A DNA stretch of 45,970 nt from Actinomycetota bacterium (GTDB lineage: Bacteria; Actinomycetota; CADDZG01; JAHWKV01). The stretch is taken from assembly GCA_035759705.1 (NCBI GenBank), contig DASTUJ010000019.1, positions 1 through 45,970 on the forward strand, read 5' to 3'. The position numbers were made by a program, and so were the translations under genes. Of the stretch, positions 17,427-24,959 are shown one piece after another. Each line of letters starts with the position of its first letter. The stretch's first letter is position 1. The notes under the pieces were generated by a model. The model was not told the DNA's origin, made no database searches, and saw nothing but the letters and a program-made list of their open reading frames with translations.

Positions 17427-17846
17427 ATGGCCGAACTGACCGACGAGGACTACCGGCGGCTTCTGGAGTTTCGTGACGGCGTCCGGAGGTACCTCCACCA
17501 CCTGGAGACCCAAGCCGGGCGTTTGGGGATCACCCCGGCCCAGCACCAGATCCTGCTGGCGGTTCGGGGCCACCCGGGGCCCAAACCACCGAGCATCCGC
17601 GACCTGAGCACCCACATGCTGCTCCGCCACCACAGCATGGTGGAGCTGGTGAACCGGGCCGAGGCGGCAGGGTTGGTCCGGCGGGAGCCCGACCCCGACG
17701 ACCACCGGGTCGTCAGGGTCGCCCTCACCGAGCTCGGAACCGACAAGCTGCACCACCTTTCGGCGGCGCACCTGGACGAGCTGTCCCGGCTCATCCCGCG
17801 CCTCCGCCCGCTGCTGGACGAGGAGCTTCAGGACATAGGGCTCTGA
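17427..17846 (+). CDS. MarR family transcriptional regulator
   Basis: 139-aa winged-helix regulator. N-terminal dimerisation helices are followed by helix-turn-helix and wing: ITPAQHQILLAVRGH, SIRDLSTHMLLRHHSMVELVNRAEAAGLVRREPDPDDHRVVRVALTELG. The DDHRVVRVALT wing is the MarR hallmark. It probably represses itself and the divergent ClC transporter through the palindrome between them. The ligand is unknown; the pairing suggests ionic or acid stress, which is inference. Confidence 0.92.
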   Translation: MAELTDEDYRRLLEFRDGVRRYLHHLETQAGRLGITPAQHQILLAVRGHPGPKPPSIRDLSTHMLLRHHSMVELVNRAEAAGLVRREPDPDDHRVVRVALTELGTDKLHHLSAAHLDELSRLIPRLRPLLDEELQDIGL

Positions 17847-17848
17847 AC

Positions 17849-17854
17849 TAGAGT
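17849..17854 (+). promoter_or_regulatory. Candidate -10 box upstream of the amidase
   Basis: TAGAGT ends exactly 6 bases before the amidase ATG (17861), with no Shine-Dalgarno sequence. This fits a separate leaderless transcript, although the gene could also be read through from marR, whose stop is only 14 bases upstream. Confidence 0.4.
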
Positions 17855-17860
17855 GGGCCG

Positions 17861-19000
17861 ATGAGCGACGAAGCCTGCTTTATCGGTCCCGTGTATTCCG
17901 GGGGCCCGGGCCGTGCGGTTGCGATCAAGGACCTGATCGACATGGCGGGGCTGCCGACCACGGCCGGATCTGAAGCGCTGGCCGATGCGCCCCCCGCCGG
18001 TGAGGACGCCGCATGTCTGCACGGGATTCGGGCAGGGGAGGCGGCCGGCGAGCTGCACATCGTGGGCAAGACCAACCTCCACGAGCTGGCCTTCGGCATC
18101 ACCGGCGTCAACCACTGGTCCGGAACTCCGGTCAACCCCCTGGACCCGAACAGGGTCCCCGGCGGCTCGTCCAGTGGCTCGGCGGTCGCGGTTGCCCTGG
18201 GCCTGGCCGAGATGGCTCTGGGAACCGACACCGGCGGCTCCATCCGCATCCCCGCCGCCTGCTGCGGGGTGGCCGGCCTGAAAACCACCCACGGCCGGGT
18301 CGACCTGACCGGCGTGCGCCCGCTGGCGCCGAGCCTGGACACGGTCGGGCCGATGGCCGCAACCGTTGCGGGGCTGATCTGGGGCATGGAGCTCCTGGAG
18401 CCGGGCTTTACGCTCGACGGCGTCACACCCGCTCCCCTTCTCGGCCGCCTTCGCCTCCCGGCCCATCCACTGATCGACGAGGCCATCGATCGGGTCCTGG
18501 CCGAATCCGGCATCACTGTGATGGACGTGGACCTCCCGGGATGGGAGCAAACCGCCGCCGACACCATGGGTGTCATCGCTTCGGAGGCGTTCGATGTCGA
18601 CGGCTACCTGCTGGCCACCGGCAAGGTCGGGGCCGACGTGGCGGAACGCCTGGAGGGCGGCGGCCGGATAGGCCCCGACGAACGCCGCCGGCTGGAAGCC
18701 GCCATGGTGGCGTGGAGACTGCAGTTGGGCGAGGTGCTCGGAAGGGTGGGCGTGGTCGTGGCGCCGATCCTCACCGATTTCCCACCGCTGCTGGAAGACG
18801 CCTCCCGGATGTACTCGATTCGCCAGGCGCACCCGGTCAACTTCGCCGGGGTGCCCGCCCTGGCCCTCCCGGCCCCGTCGACGGGAGCCCTGCCGGCGAG
18901 CATGCAGCTGATTGGTCCTTCAGGAAGTGAGGAGCTGCTTCTGGCAACCGGCCTCGTGCTGGAGGCGGCAAGCGGTGGACCCGTAGCCCCGGGCACGTGA
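17861..19000 (+). CDS. Amidase signature family hydrolase
   Basis: 379-aa member of the amidase signature family (GatA, AtzF and related amide or urea-derivative hydrolases). The Ser-cisSer-Lys triad is visible: Lys23 in AIKDLID, cis-Ser103 in PGGSSSGSAVAV and nucleophile Ser127 in GTDTGGSIRIPA, with the usual 24-residue gap between the serines. At 379 aa it is shorter than typical 450-500 aa members, with a reduced N-terminus and C-terminal region. No gatB or gatC is adjacent, so it is unlikely to be the tRNA amidotransferase subunit. The substrate is unknown. Confidence 0.88.
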   Translation: MSDEACFIGPVYSGGPGRAVAIKDLIDMAGLPTTAGSEALADAPPAGEDAACLHGIRAGEAAGELHIVGKTNLHELAFGITGVNHWSGTPVNPLDPNRVPGGSSSGSAVAVALGLAEMALGTDTGGSIRIPAACCGVAGLKTTHGRVDLTGVRPLAPSLDTVGPMAATVAGLIWGMELLEPGFTLDGVTPAPLLGRLRLPAHPLIDEAIDRVLAESGITVMDVDLPGWEQTAADTMGVIASEAFDVDGYLLATGKVGADVAERLEGGGRIGPDERRRLEAAMVAWRLQLGEVLGRVGVVVAPILTDFPPLLEDASRMYSIRQAHPVNFAGVPALALPAPSTGALPASMQLIGPSGSEELLLATGLVLEAASGGPVAPGT

Positions 19001-19042
19001 TTAGATAGCCGGAACTATCGCGCTCAGCCAGAGGTCCGGTCC

Positions 19043-19480
19043 GTGGCAGAACATTCGCACCAAAGCCAGGTGGAGGAGATCGTCGGGCGCATCGTCGCAA
19101 GCGGCAGGCGGCGGACGATGAGCCGGCAGGCCGTGATCCAGGTGATCGTGGACTGCCACGGGCATATCAGCGCCGACGACATCGCCACCCGGGTGCAGGA
19201 GGACTTCCCCTCGATGGACGTCTCCACCGTCTACCGCACCCTGGAGACCCTGCGGGAGCTCGACATAGTCGACCGGGTCTACTTCGCCGACGGCAGCACC
19301 GTCTACCACCTGCGTGACCACCAGCACCACCACCTGTGCTGCGAGAAGTGCGGTTCCGTGCAGGAGCTTCCGGTCTCCTTGATGAAGAGCGTGGAGGCCG
19401 ACCTGCTGGAGGAGTTCGGGTTCGAGCTTCACCAGCGCCCGTTGGGTCTGTTCGGGCTGTGCAAGGACTGCCGCAACTAG
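19043..19480 (+). CDS. Fur-family metalloregulator (possibly Zur)
   Basis: 145-aa Fur superfamily repressor. The winged helix (MSRQAVIQVIVDCHGHISADDIATRVQED, then STVYRTLETLRELDIVDRV) is followed by the dimerisation domain with metal sites: the HHHLCCEKCG motif and C-terminal CKDC supply the two CxxC structural zinc ligands, with His-rich DHQHHH nearby. The start is GTG with AGAGG upstream. A Zur-type operator lies before the znuA-like gene at 27391, so zinc sensing is the best guess, but Fur, PerR or Nur cannot be excluded. It converges on the ogt-alkA fusion. Confidence 0.92.
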   Translation: MAEHSHQSQVEEIVGRIVASGRRRTMSRQAVIQVIVDCHGHISADDIATRVQEDFPSMDVSTVYRTLETLRELDIVDRVYFADGSTVYHLRDHQHHHLCCEKCGSVQELPVSLMKSVEADLLEEFGFELHQRPLGLFGLCKDCRN

Positions 19481-19481
19481 G

Positions 19482-20708
19482 CTAAACCGGCTCCTGGTCC
19501 TTCATCTCGGCGGCTCGCCACAGGTACCAGCTCGCCACCGTCCGGTAGGGCTTCCACCGCTCGCCCCGTGCGACTATGTCGGCCGGCAGCGGCAGAGGGA
19601 CTCCGAACGCCCGGGCGAACCCGTTGCGAATGCCCAGATCGGTCGAGGGCAGCACGTCCGGCCGGCCCAACCGGAACATCAGGAGCATCTCCACCGTCCA
19701 GCGGCCGATGCCCCGAACCGGAATCAGGCGGTCTACCAACTCCTCGTCGGTCAGCAGCCGCGCCTCCGCCAGGTTCGGGATCTCGCCGGCCAGCTGCCGT
19801 GAGGCCAGGTCCCTCATGGAGAGGATCTTGTTCCGGGAGACGCCGGCGCCCCGCATCTGCTCGTCGGTCAGGGCGAGCAGCCCCTCCGCGGTGGGGCCCG
19901 CCTCCGGGTTGGCGAACAGCGCGCACAGCCGGCCGTAGATGGTGGCGGCGGCCTTGCCGCTCAACTGCTGATAAGTGATCGACCGGACCAGTGCAACGAA
20001 GATGCTCGGGGTTGCGCTCAACTTCATCTCGAACGGACCGACGGCGTCAATCAGCCGCCCCAGCTCAGAGTCGGACTCGATCAGGTGCCTGAGCGCAGTG
20101 ACCGTGTCGAACTCGAACTGCTCGCTCGGCGGAGGGGTGCTCGCAACCGCTCCGAAATGGACGCCCTCGATGCCCAGCATCCGGGTCTTGGTGCAGGGGC
20201 CCCCTGCCGCGGAGAACCCGCCGAGCTTGCCGCCGGCCGCCACCACCCGGTGACACGGCACCAGGACGGCGAGGGGGTTTCGCCGGAGTGCCGTGCCGAC
20301 CGCGCGGGCCGCCCCCGGCGACCCGGCCATCGCAGCCAGCTCGCCGTAAGTGACGGTCGTCCCGCGAACGGTTCTGCGGAGGGCCTCGTACACCCGGCGG
20401 TGGAAAGGCGAAATGCCGTCGAAGTCAAGACGGACGGCTGCGAGGTCTACCTCGTTCCCGGCCATGAGCTCCACCACGGTGTCGATGGCGGCCGACGCTG
20501 CGCCGGAAGGAACCGACTCGGCGAAGCCTGGAAACCGCTCCATCAGCTTCTCGACTGTGGCGGCGTCGGTCCCCTCGGGAAGTTGAAGGCCCACTACGCC
20601 GTTCTCGGTCCAGGCAACGCCGCACCGGCCGATGGCAGTCTCGAAGAACGTGAGGCCCTCCGGCGCGGGGCCATGCTCGGAATAAGTCACAACCGAATTG
20701 TCTCGCAT
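19482..20708 (-). CDS. Fused O6-methylguanine methyltransferase / 3-methyladenine DNA glycosylase
   Basis: 408-aa bifunctional alkylation-repair protein. The N-terminal half is an Ogt/MGMT methyltransferase: FDGISPFHRRVYEALR, TVTYGELAAMAG, and active-site PCHRVV with Cys152, followed by GKLGGFSAAG. The C-terminal half (about 195-408) is an AlkA-like HhH-GPD glycosylase: the ITYQQLSGKAA helix, hairpin VRGIGRWTVEMLLM (about 331-344) and catalytic Asp357 in LPSTDLGIRNGF. One polypeptide would therefore both demethylate O6-alkylguanine and excise N3-alkyladenine. There is no Ada-type N-terminal zinc/HTH domain. The in-frame linker TPPPSEQFEFD argues for a genuine fusion rather than a frame error. 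Confidence 0.93.
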   Translation of the reverse strand: MRDNSVVTYSEHGPAPEGLTFFETAIGRCGVAWTENGVVGLQLPEGTDAATVEKLMERFPGFAESVPSGAASAAIDTVVELMAGNEVDLAAVRLDFDGISPFHRRVYEALRRTVRGTTVTYGELAAMAGSPGAARAVGTALRRNPLAVLVPCHRVVAAGGKLGGFSAAGGPCTKTRMLGIEGVHFGAVASTPPPSEQFEFDTVTALRHLIESDSELGRLIDAVGPFEMKLSATPSIFVALVRSITYQQLSGKAAATIYGRLCALFANPEAGPTAEGLLALTDEQMRGAGVSRNKILSMRDLASRQLAGEIPNLAEARLLTDEELVDRLIPVRGIGRWTVEMLLMFRLGRPDVLPSTDLGIRNGFARAFGVPLPLPADIVARGERWKPYRTVASWYLWRAAEMKDQEPV

Positions 20709-20902
20709 TCCCGCCGGCTCGACCGGTCCCGGGATCGACCCGTCTGGAAAATAGAGGTGAATGCGAACAAGGTTTACGCCGATAAGTTACGCAGGTACCG
20801 AAGGAACAAGTGGACAAGGTGCTTTCCGCATCCACACGTTTCGTGCCGAGAGTTGATAGCTGAATCCCCCAGCCGGTCTCCTCGCCGCCGAGAGCGGTAA
20901 CA

Positions 20903-20934
20903 CCCCGAGAACGCGTCATGGACGCGGGGAGGAG
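20903..20934 (+). promoter_or_regulatory. Leader hairpin abutting the ribosome binding site
   Basis: CGCGTC-ATG-GACGCG (20912-20926) is a perfect 6-bp hairpin; an alternative outer pairing CCCCG/CGGGG (20903-20907 with 20925-20929) would cover part of the Shine-Dalgarno GGGGAGGAG (20926-20934) of the DUF3494 gene. The rest of the 230-base gap from 20709 holds no gene or riboswitch that I recognise. Regulatory action is speculative. Confidence 0.35.
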
Positions 20935-20939
20935 CAACT

Positions 20940-22019
20940 GTGAACAAGTTTCGAACCGGAGCCGTAGTCGCCCTTCTACTGGTGACGATGTCCATCCTCA
21001 CCGCAGGCAACGCGGTCGCAGCCACCGCCCCGACTCTCGGGGACGCAGCCAGCTTTGCAGTTCTCGGAGCGAGCACCGTGACGAACACCGGGCCTTCGGA
21101 GGTACACGGTGATCTGGGCGTCAGCCCAGGCACCTCGATAACCGGTTTCCCCCCTGGCCAGCAGGTCCCCCCGACGCTCCTGCCCCACTCCGCTGACGAG
21201 GTTGCGGGCGACGCCCAGGCCGGAGCCCTCGGCGCATACAACTCGCTCAGCGCCGAACCCTGCACCCAGAACCTGACCGGCCAGGATCTCGGCGGCTTGA
21301 CACTGGTCCCCGGGGTCTACTGCTTCGACTCCTCGGCGTTTCTCACCGGAACCCTCACCCTCAACGCGGTCGACGGCGCAGCCTCGGTCTTCATCTTCAA
21401 AACCGAGTCATCGTTGATCACCGCCAGCGGCAGCCGGGTTGATTTCCTGGGCGGCGGAACCTGTAACGGCATCTTCTGGAAGGTCGGAAGCTCCGCCACG
21501 CTGGGCACCGGATCGTTCTTCGTAGGCACGATAGTCGCCCTCACGTCGATCACCGCTACCACCGGCGCCGACGTCAACGGCCGGCTTCTGGCTCTCAACG
21601 GAGCAGTGACGCTGGACAGCAACACGGTCTCCGGCCCGACCTGCGGTATCGAATCCGAGCCCGAGCCCGGCCCCGAAGACTCGGATCCCTCCCCTGTCGT
21701 CGACGTTCCGGACCCGACGGATTCCACACCGATCACCAACACGACGACCGACACCACTCCCACCCCTACCGGCTCCTCAACGGTAACCGGACCGGAAACC
21801 CCGCCTACGACAGTCACGACGGCGTTGCCCCAGAAGCCGGCAACCTCCACCGGAACGAAGGTGGTCACCACCACCCACAAGCAACTGGTGAACACCGGTT
21901 TCGACATCCTCCCGCTGGGGCTGTCGGCACTCACCGCCCTGTTGATCGGTTCCGGGCTCCTTTTGGAGAGCCGCCGCCGGGCGAAGAAAGCCGTGCCGTC
22001 CCGGATACCCAACCGCTAG
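20940..22019 (+). CDS. DUF3494 (ice-binding-like) surface protein with C-terminal wall-sorting-like signal
   Basis: 359-aa exported protein. A signal peptide (VVALLLVTMSILTAGNAVAA) precedes a DUF3494 domain (LGDAASFAVLGASTVTNTG, GDLGVSPGTSITGFPPG, GVYCFDSSAFLTGTLTL, FIFKTESSLITASGS, then FVGTIVALTSITATTGADVNGRLLALNGAVTL). A Pro/Thr-rich stalk ends in LVNTG, a hydrophobic helix (LPLGLSALTALLIGSGLLL) and ESRRRAKK, laid out like a sortase signal with a non-canonical motif. DUF3494 is the fold of many bacterial ice-binding proteins but also of adhesin-like ones. The GTG start has a strong GGAGG. No sortase gene is nearby. Confidence 0.88.
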   Translation: MNKFRTGAVVALLLVTMSILTAGNAVAATAPTLGDAASFAVLGASTVTNTGPSEVHGDLGVSPGTSITGFPPGQQVPPTLLPHSADEVAGDAQAGALGAYNSLSAEPCTQNLTGQDLGGLTLVPGVYCFDSSAFLTGTLTLNAVDGAASVFIFKTESSLITASGSRVDFLGGGTCNGIFWKVGSSATLGTGSFFVGTIVALTSITATTGADVNGRLLALNGAVTLDSNTVSGPTCGIESEPEPGPEDSDPSPVVDVPDPTDSTPITNTTTDTTPTPTGSSTVTGPETPPTTVTTALPQKPATSTGTKVVTTTHKQLVNTGFDILPLGLSALTALLIGSGLLLESRRRAKKAVPSRIPNR

Positions 22020-22029
22020 GACGCAAGAA

Positions 22030-22055
22030 GGCGGTCCCCCTTTCGGGGGGCCGCC
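22030..22055. terminator. Bidirectional terminator between convergent genes
   Basis: GGCGG-T-CCCCC, loop TTTC, GGGGG-G-CCGCC forms an 11-bp stem including one G-U pair. It lies between the DUF3494 gene and the convergent SRPBCC gene, and can serve both strands. No long T-run follows on either side. Confidence 0.75.
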
Positions 22056-22073
22056 ACTTGATTGCAGAGCTAT

Positions 22074-22526
22074 TTAGTTGTTGATGCTGCCCCGCCAGGC
22101 GCCGGTCTCGGTGCCTTGCGACTCGATGAACTCCTTGAACCGCTCGAGGTCTCCCTTGACCCGGCTCTTGACGAGTCCGACCGCGTCACCGGCGGTCTCG
22201 ACGGCCCCTTCGGGCTCGTACTCCATCTGCAGCATGACCTTGCTCTTGTCGTCGCTCAGCTTGTGGAAGGTCACGACTCCAGCGTTGCGAGCGCCCTCCC
22301 TGCTGGTCCAAGCGACCCGGTGGTCCGGGTGCTGCTCGGTGATCTCAGCGGTCCACTCCCGCTTCTTGCCACCGATCTCGGCTACCCATCTAAGCGTGCT
22401 GTCCGACAGTTGTTGTACCTGCTCGACGCCCTCCATGAACTGCGGAAAGCTCTCGAACTGGGTCCATTGGTTGTAGGCGGTCCGAACTGGAACCTGGACC
22501 TCGATCGACTCTTCGACTTTGGACAT
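22074..22526 (-). CDS. SRPBCC family (polyketide cyclase/START-like) protein
   Basis: 150-aa protein with the helix-grip fold pattern: SKVEESIEVQVPVRTAYNQW, FESFPQFMEGVEQVQQL, the central strands of WTAEITEQHPDHRVAWTSREG and a long C-terminal helix (VKSRVKGDLERFKEFIESQG). Proteins of this type bind hydrophobic ligands, and many actinobacterial copies belong to general stress regulons. The start has AAGGAGG 4 bases upstream, and a stress-sigma-like promoter is proposed at 22563-22587. The ligand is unknown. Confidence 0.85.
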   Translation of the reverse strand: MSKVEESIEVQVPVRTAYNQWTQFESFPQFMEGVEQVQQLSDSTLRWVAEIGGKKREWTAEITEQHPDHRVAWTSREGARNAGVVTFHKLSDDKSKVMLQMEYEPEGAVETAGDAVGLVKSRVKGDLERFKEFIESQGTETGAWRGSINN

Positions 22527-22562
22527 ACATCCTCCTTGGTGTGTTCGTCGGTCACTTAATAT

Positions 22563-22587
22563 CTACCCGTTGGGTAGTCCACGAACC
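22563..22587 (-). promoter_or_regulatory. Candidate SigB/SigF-type stress promoter for the SRPBCC gene
   Basis: On the minus strand GGTT (22587-22584), 15 bases, then GGGTAG (22568-22563) resembles the actinobacterial general-stress consensus GNNT-N14-16-GGGTAY, apart from the last base. The predicted leader is about 29 bases. The same bases form a perfect inverted repeat CTACCC-GTT-GGGTAG (22563-22577), so a repressor site is the alternative reading. Confidence 0.4.
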
Positions 22588-22608
22588 CTTGTAATACCTG
22601 TCAACGGT

Positions 22609-22624
22609 CCCCCTCCGGGGGTTT
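22609..22624 (+). other. GC hairpin upstream of the second PBP
   Basis: CCCCC-TCC-GGGGG followed by TTT lies 34 bases before the PBP start at 22658. It could be a weak terminator or attenuator in the leader; the stem is only 5 bp and the loop is tight. Confidence 0.25.
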
Positions 22625-22657
22625 CTCCGGAGTGGCATAGGGTAGGTGAACACTGCG

Positions 22658-24949
22658 ATGAAGCCCCTGCCTGTTACGCCACGCGCCCCGAAGCTGTCCG
22701 GTGCCGTCCAGACGGTGCTCGGTTCGGCGCCGGTGCGGCGCTACCGGGCCGATCCCCTCCTTCTGGCCAAGGACATCCGGGACCGGTGGCCCTGGGCGGC
22801 GGCTTCCGCTGCCGTCAGCGTTGTCGGAGCCGTCGTCGCAGTCTTCTGGCTGGCCAACTTCAACGTCCCCGACGTGGCGCCTCAGGCTCAGTCCTCCCGG
22901 GTGCTGGCGGCCGACGGCCGGCTGATAGCCACACTCCATGGCGAGGAGGACCGGACGATCGTCGACCTTCAGGACATCTCCAAGCACCTTCGGACCGGCG
23001 TCCTGCTGGCCGAGGACCGGGAGTTCTTCGAGCACAAGGGGATGAGCTACAAGGGCATCGTCAGGGCGGCATTCACAAACTTCGCCGGCGGCGGAATCCG
23101 CCAGGGCGGCTCGACCATCACCCAGCAGTACGTCCGCAACGTCTTCCCGGCCATCGGACGTGAGCGCACGTTCACCCGGAAGATCAAAGAAGGGTTCCTG
23201 GCCATCCAGATCGAACAGGACCTCTCCAAGGACGAGATCATGCAGGGCTACCTCAACACCGTCTACTTCGGAAGGGGCGCCTACGGGGCTGAGGCCGCCG
23301 CCCGCACCTACTTCAAGGTGCCCTCGGCCGAGCTCACCATCGGCCAGGCCGCCTACCTGGCAGGCGTCATCCGGTCCCCGGAGCGGTATCAGATCGACGA
23401 GAACCCGAAGGACGCCACCGGCCTGCGCAACCAGGTGATCGACACGATGATCGACGCAAAGACCATCACCGAGGCACAGGGAAGGGCGGCGAAGAAGGAG
23501 AAGCTGGTCGAGCAGTTCAAACCCGGCGTCTCGGTAGAGGTTGAGTCCGCCCGGGCCGGCTACTTCCTGGAGTACGTGAGGCGCAACCTCAAGACGCAGT
23601 TCGGCCTGACCGATGCCCAGATCCTCCGGGGCGGCCTAACCATCTCCACCACCCTCGACCTCAACATGCAGACGGCGGCCGAGAACGCCGTGCGCGAGGT
23701 CCTGAACCAGGAGGGCGACCCCGAGGCAGCGCTGGTTGCGATGGGCCCGCAGGGGGAGATCAAGGCGATGGTCGGCGGCCGCGACGTCGAAAGCATCGGA
23801 AGGTCCCGCGGCTTCAACTTCGCCGCCGACGCCGGCGGCAACGGCGGCGGGCGCCAGGCGGGGTCGGCCTTCAAGCCGTTCGCCCTCGCGGCGTTCCTGT
23901 CCAGCGGCAAGTCGCTGGAGTCGACCTTCTCGGGGGAGTCGCCGAGAGAGATCACCTCCGGCAGGTGCCGGAACAAGGACGGCACCCCGTGGAAGGTGTC
24001 CAACTTCGAAAACGCCTCGTTCGGCAGCATGAACGTAACCGGCGCGACCCTGAGCTCGGTCAACACCGTCTACGCCGAGATCATGAACCGGGTGGTCACC
24101 CCCGCCAAGTTCATCGAGATTACGGGCAAGGCGGGGATCGAGATCCCGAAGACCGACTCCGGCTGCGCCCTGGCGCTCGGCACAACCGACGTCACCCCGC
24201 TGGAGATGGCCCGGGCCTACACCACCTTCGCCCAGCGCGGCAACCGGCCCGACCCGATCTCGGTCCTGAAGATCATCCAGCCGAACGGCAAGGTCCTGGC
24301 GGAGAACCAGCCGAAGGTCGAGCCTGCGATCGAGCGGAACGTAGCGGACACCATCAACTACGTGCTGGAGCAGAACGTGCGCTCCGGCACCGGGACCGGA
24401 GCAAAGATCGGCCGGCCGGCGGCCGGCAAGACCGGGACCACCCAGAACCACGCCAACGCCTGGTTCGCCGGGTACACGCCGACCCTGACCGCGGTGGTCT
24501 GGATGGGCTACGCCCCCGGCGAGGACGGCACGATCAAGGAGATGACAAACGTCCACGGCATCGAGGTCACAGGCGGTTCCCTCCCCGCCACCATCTGGCG
24601 CAAGTTCATGACGGCCGCCCTGAAGGGCACTCCGTCGACAAGCTTCAAGAAGCCCGAGCTGGAGGGAGTGGTGATGGACTACGGAGGCGGGGAGCCCACT
24701 GCGAAGCTGGCCGGAGCCAAACCGTCGCCCGGAGCGACTCCCTCGCCCGGCTCGGCGCTGGCCGCAGCCCCCGGTGAGACGGTGAACGGCGAAGGGGAGT
24801 TCCCGCCGAACGGCCAACCCGGAGCGGACACGCAGCCCGCCGGGCAGCCACCGGCGGAGAGGACCCCCAACCCCGAGCGGACCAGGGCGGCTCCGGCGCC
24901 GGAGCCCAGCGCGACCTTCGAGTCGTGCTTCCCGTTCTGCGACACGTAG
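22658..24949 (+). CDS. Class A penicillin-binding protein, second paralogue
   Basis: 763-aa bifunctional peptidoglycan synthase. One membrane helix near residues 46-67 precedes the GT51 domain (AEDREFFEHKGMSYKG, GGSTITQQYVRNVF) and the transpeptidase domain with SAFK (Ser about 403), SVN (about 467) and KTGT (about 591). A long Pro/Ala/Gly-rich tail ends in a Cys-containing SCFPFC. The ATG at 22658 has AGGTGA 8 bases upstream; GTG at 22646 is a possible alternative. Long motif-level identity with the PBP at 4-2307 shows a duplication. The tails and N-termini differ, so localisation or partners may differ. Confidence 0.95.
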   Translation: MKPLPVTPRAPKLSGAVQTVLGSAPVRRYRADPLLLAKDIRDRWPWAAASAAVSVVGAVVAVFWLANFNVPDVAPQAQSSRVLAADGRLIATLHGEEDRTIVDLQDISKHLRTGVLLAEDREFFEHKGMSYKGIVRAAFTNFAGGGIRQGGSTITQQYVRNVFPAIGRERTFTRKIKEGFLAIQIEQDLSKDEIMQGYLNTVYFGRGAYGAEAAARTYFKVPSAELTIGQAAYLAGVIRSPERYQIDENPKDATGLRNQVIDTMIDAKTITEAQGRAAKKEKLVEQFKPGVSVEVESARAGYFLEYVRRNLKTQFGLTDAQILRGGLTISTTLDLNMQTAAENAVREVLNQEGDPEAALVAMGPQGEIKAMVGGRDVESIGRSRGFNFAADAGGNGGGRQAGSAFKPFALAAFLSSGKSLESTFSGESPREITSGRCRNKDGTPWKVSNFENASFGSMNVTGATLSSVNTVYAEIMNRVVTPAKFIEITGKAGIEIPKTDSGCALALGTTDVTPLEMARAYTTFAQRGNRPDPISVLKIIQPNGKVLAENQPKVEPAIERNVADTINYVLEQNVRSGTGTGAKIGRPAAGKTGTTQNHANAWFAGYTPTLTAVVWMGYAPGEDGTIKEMTNVHGIEVTGGSLPATIWRKFMTAALKGTPSTSFKKPELEGVVMDYGGGEPTAKLAGAKPSPGATPSPGSALAAAPGETVNGEGEFPPNGQPGADTQPAGQPPAERTPNPERTRAAPAPEPSATFESCFPFCDT

Positions 24950-24959
24950 GTCTGGAGCC

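Noticed and set aside
20709-20939. Possible c-di-AMP (ydaO-type) riboswitch before the DUF3494 gene
   Set aside because: A short GCTGAATCC match exists, but the other conserved blocks of the ydaO motif (GGGGGAACC-like and CCGTCAGCTAAC-like) are missing.
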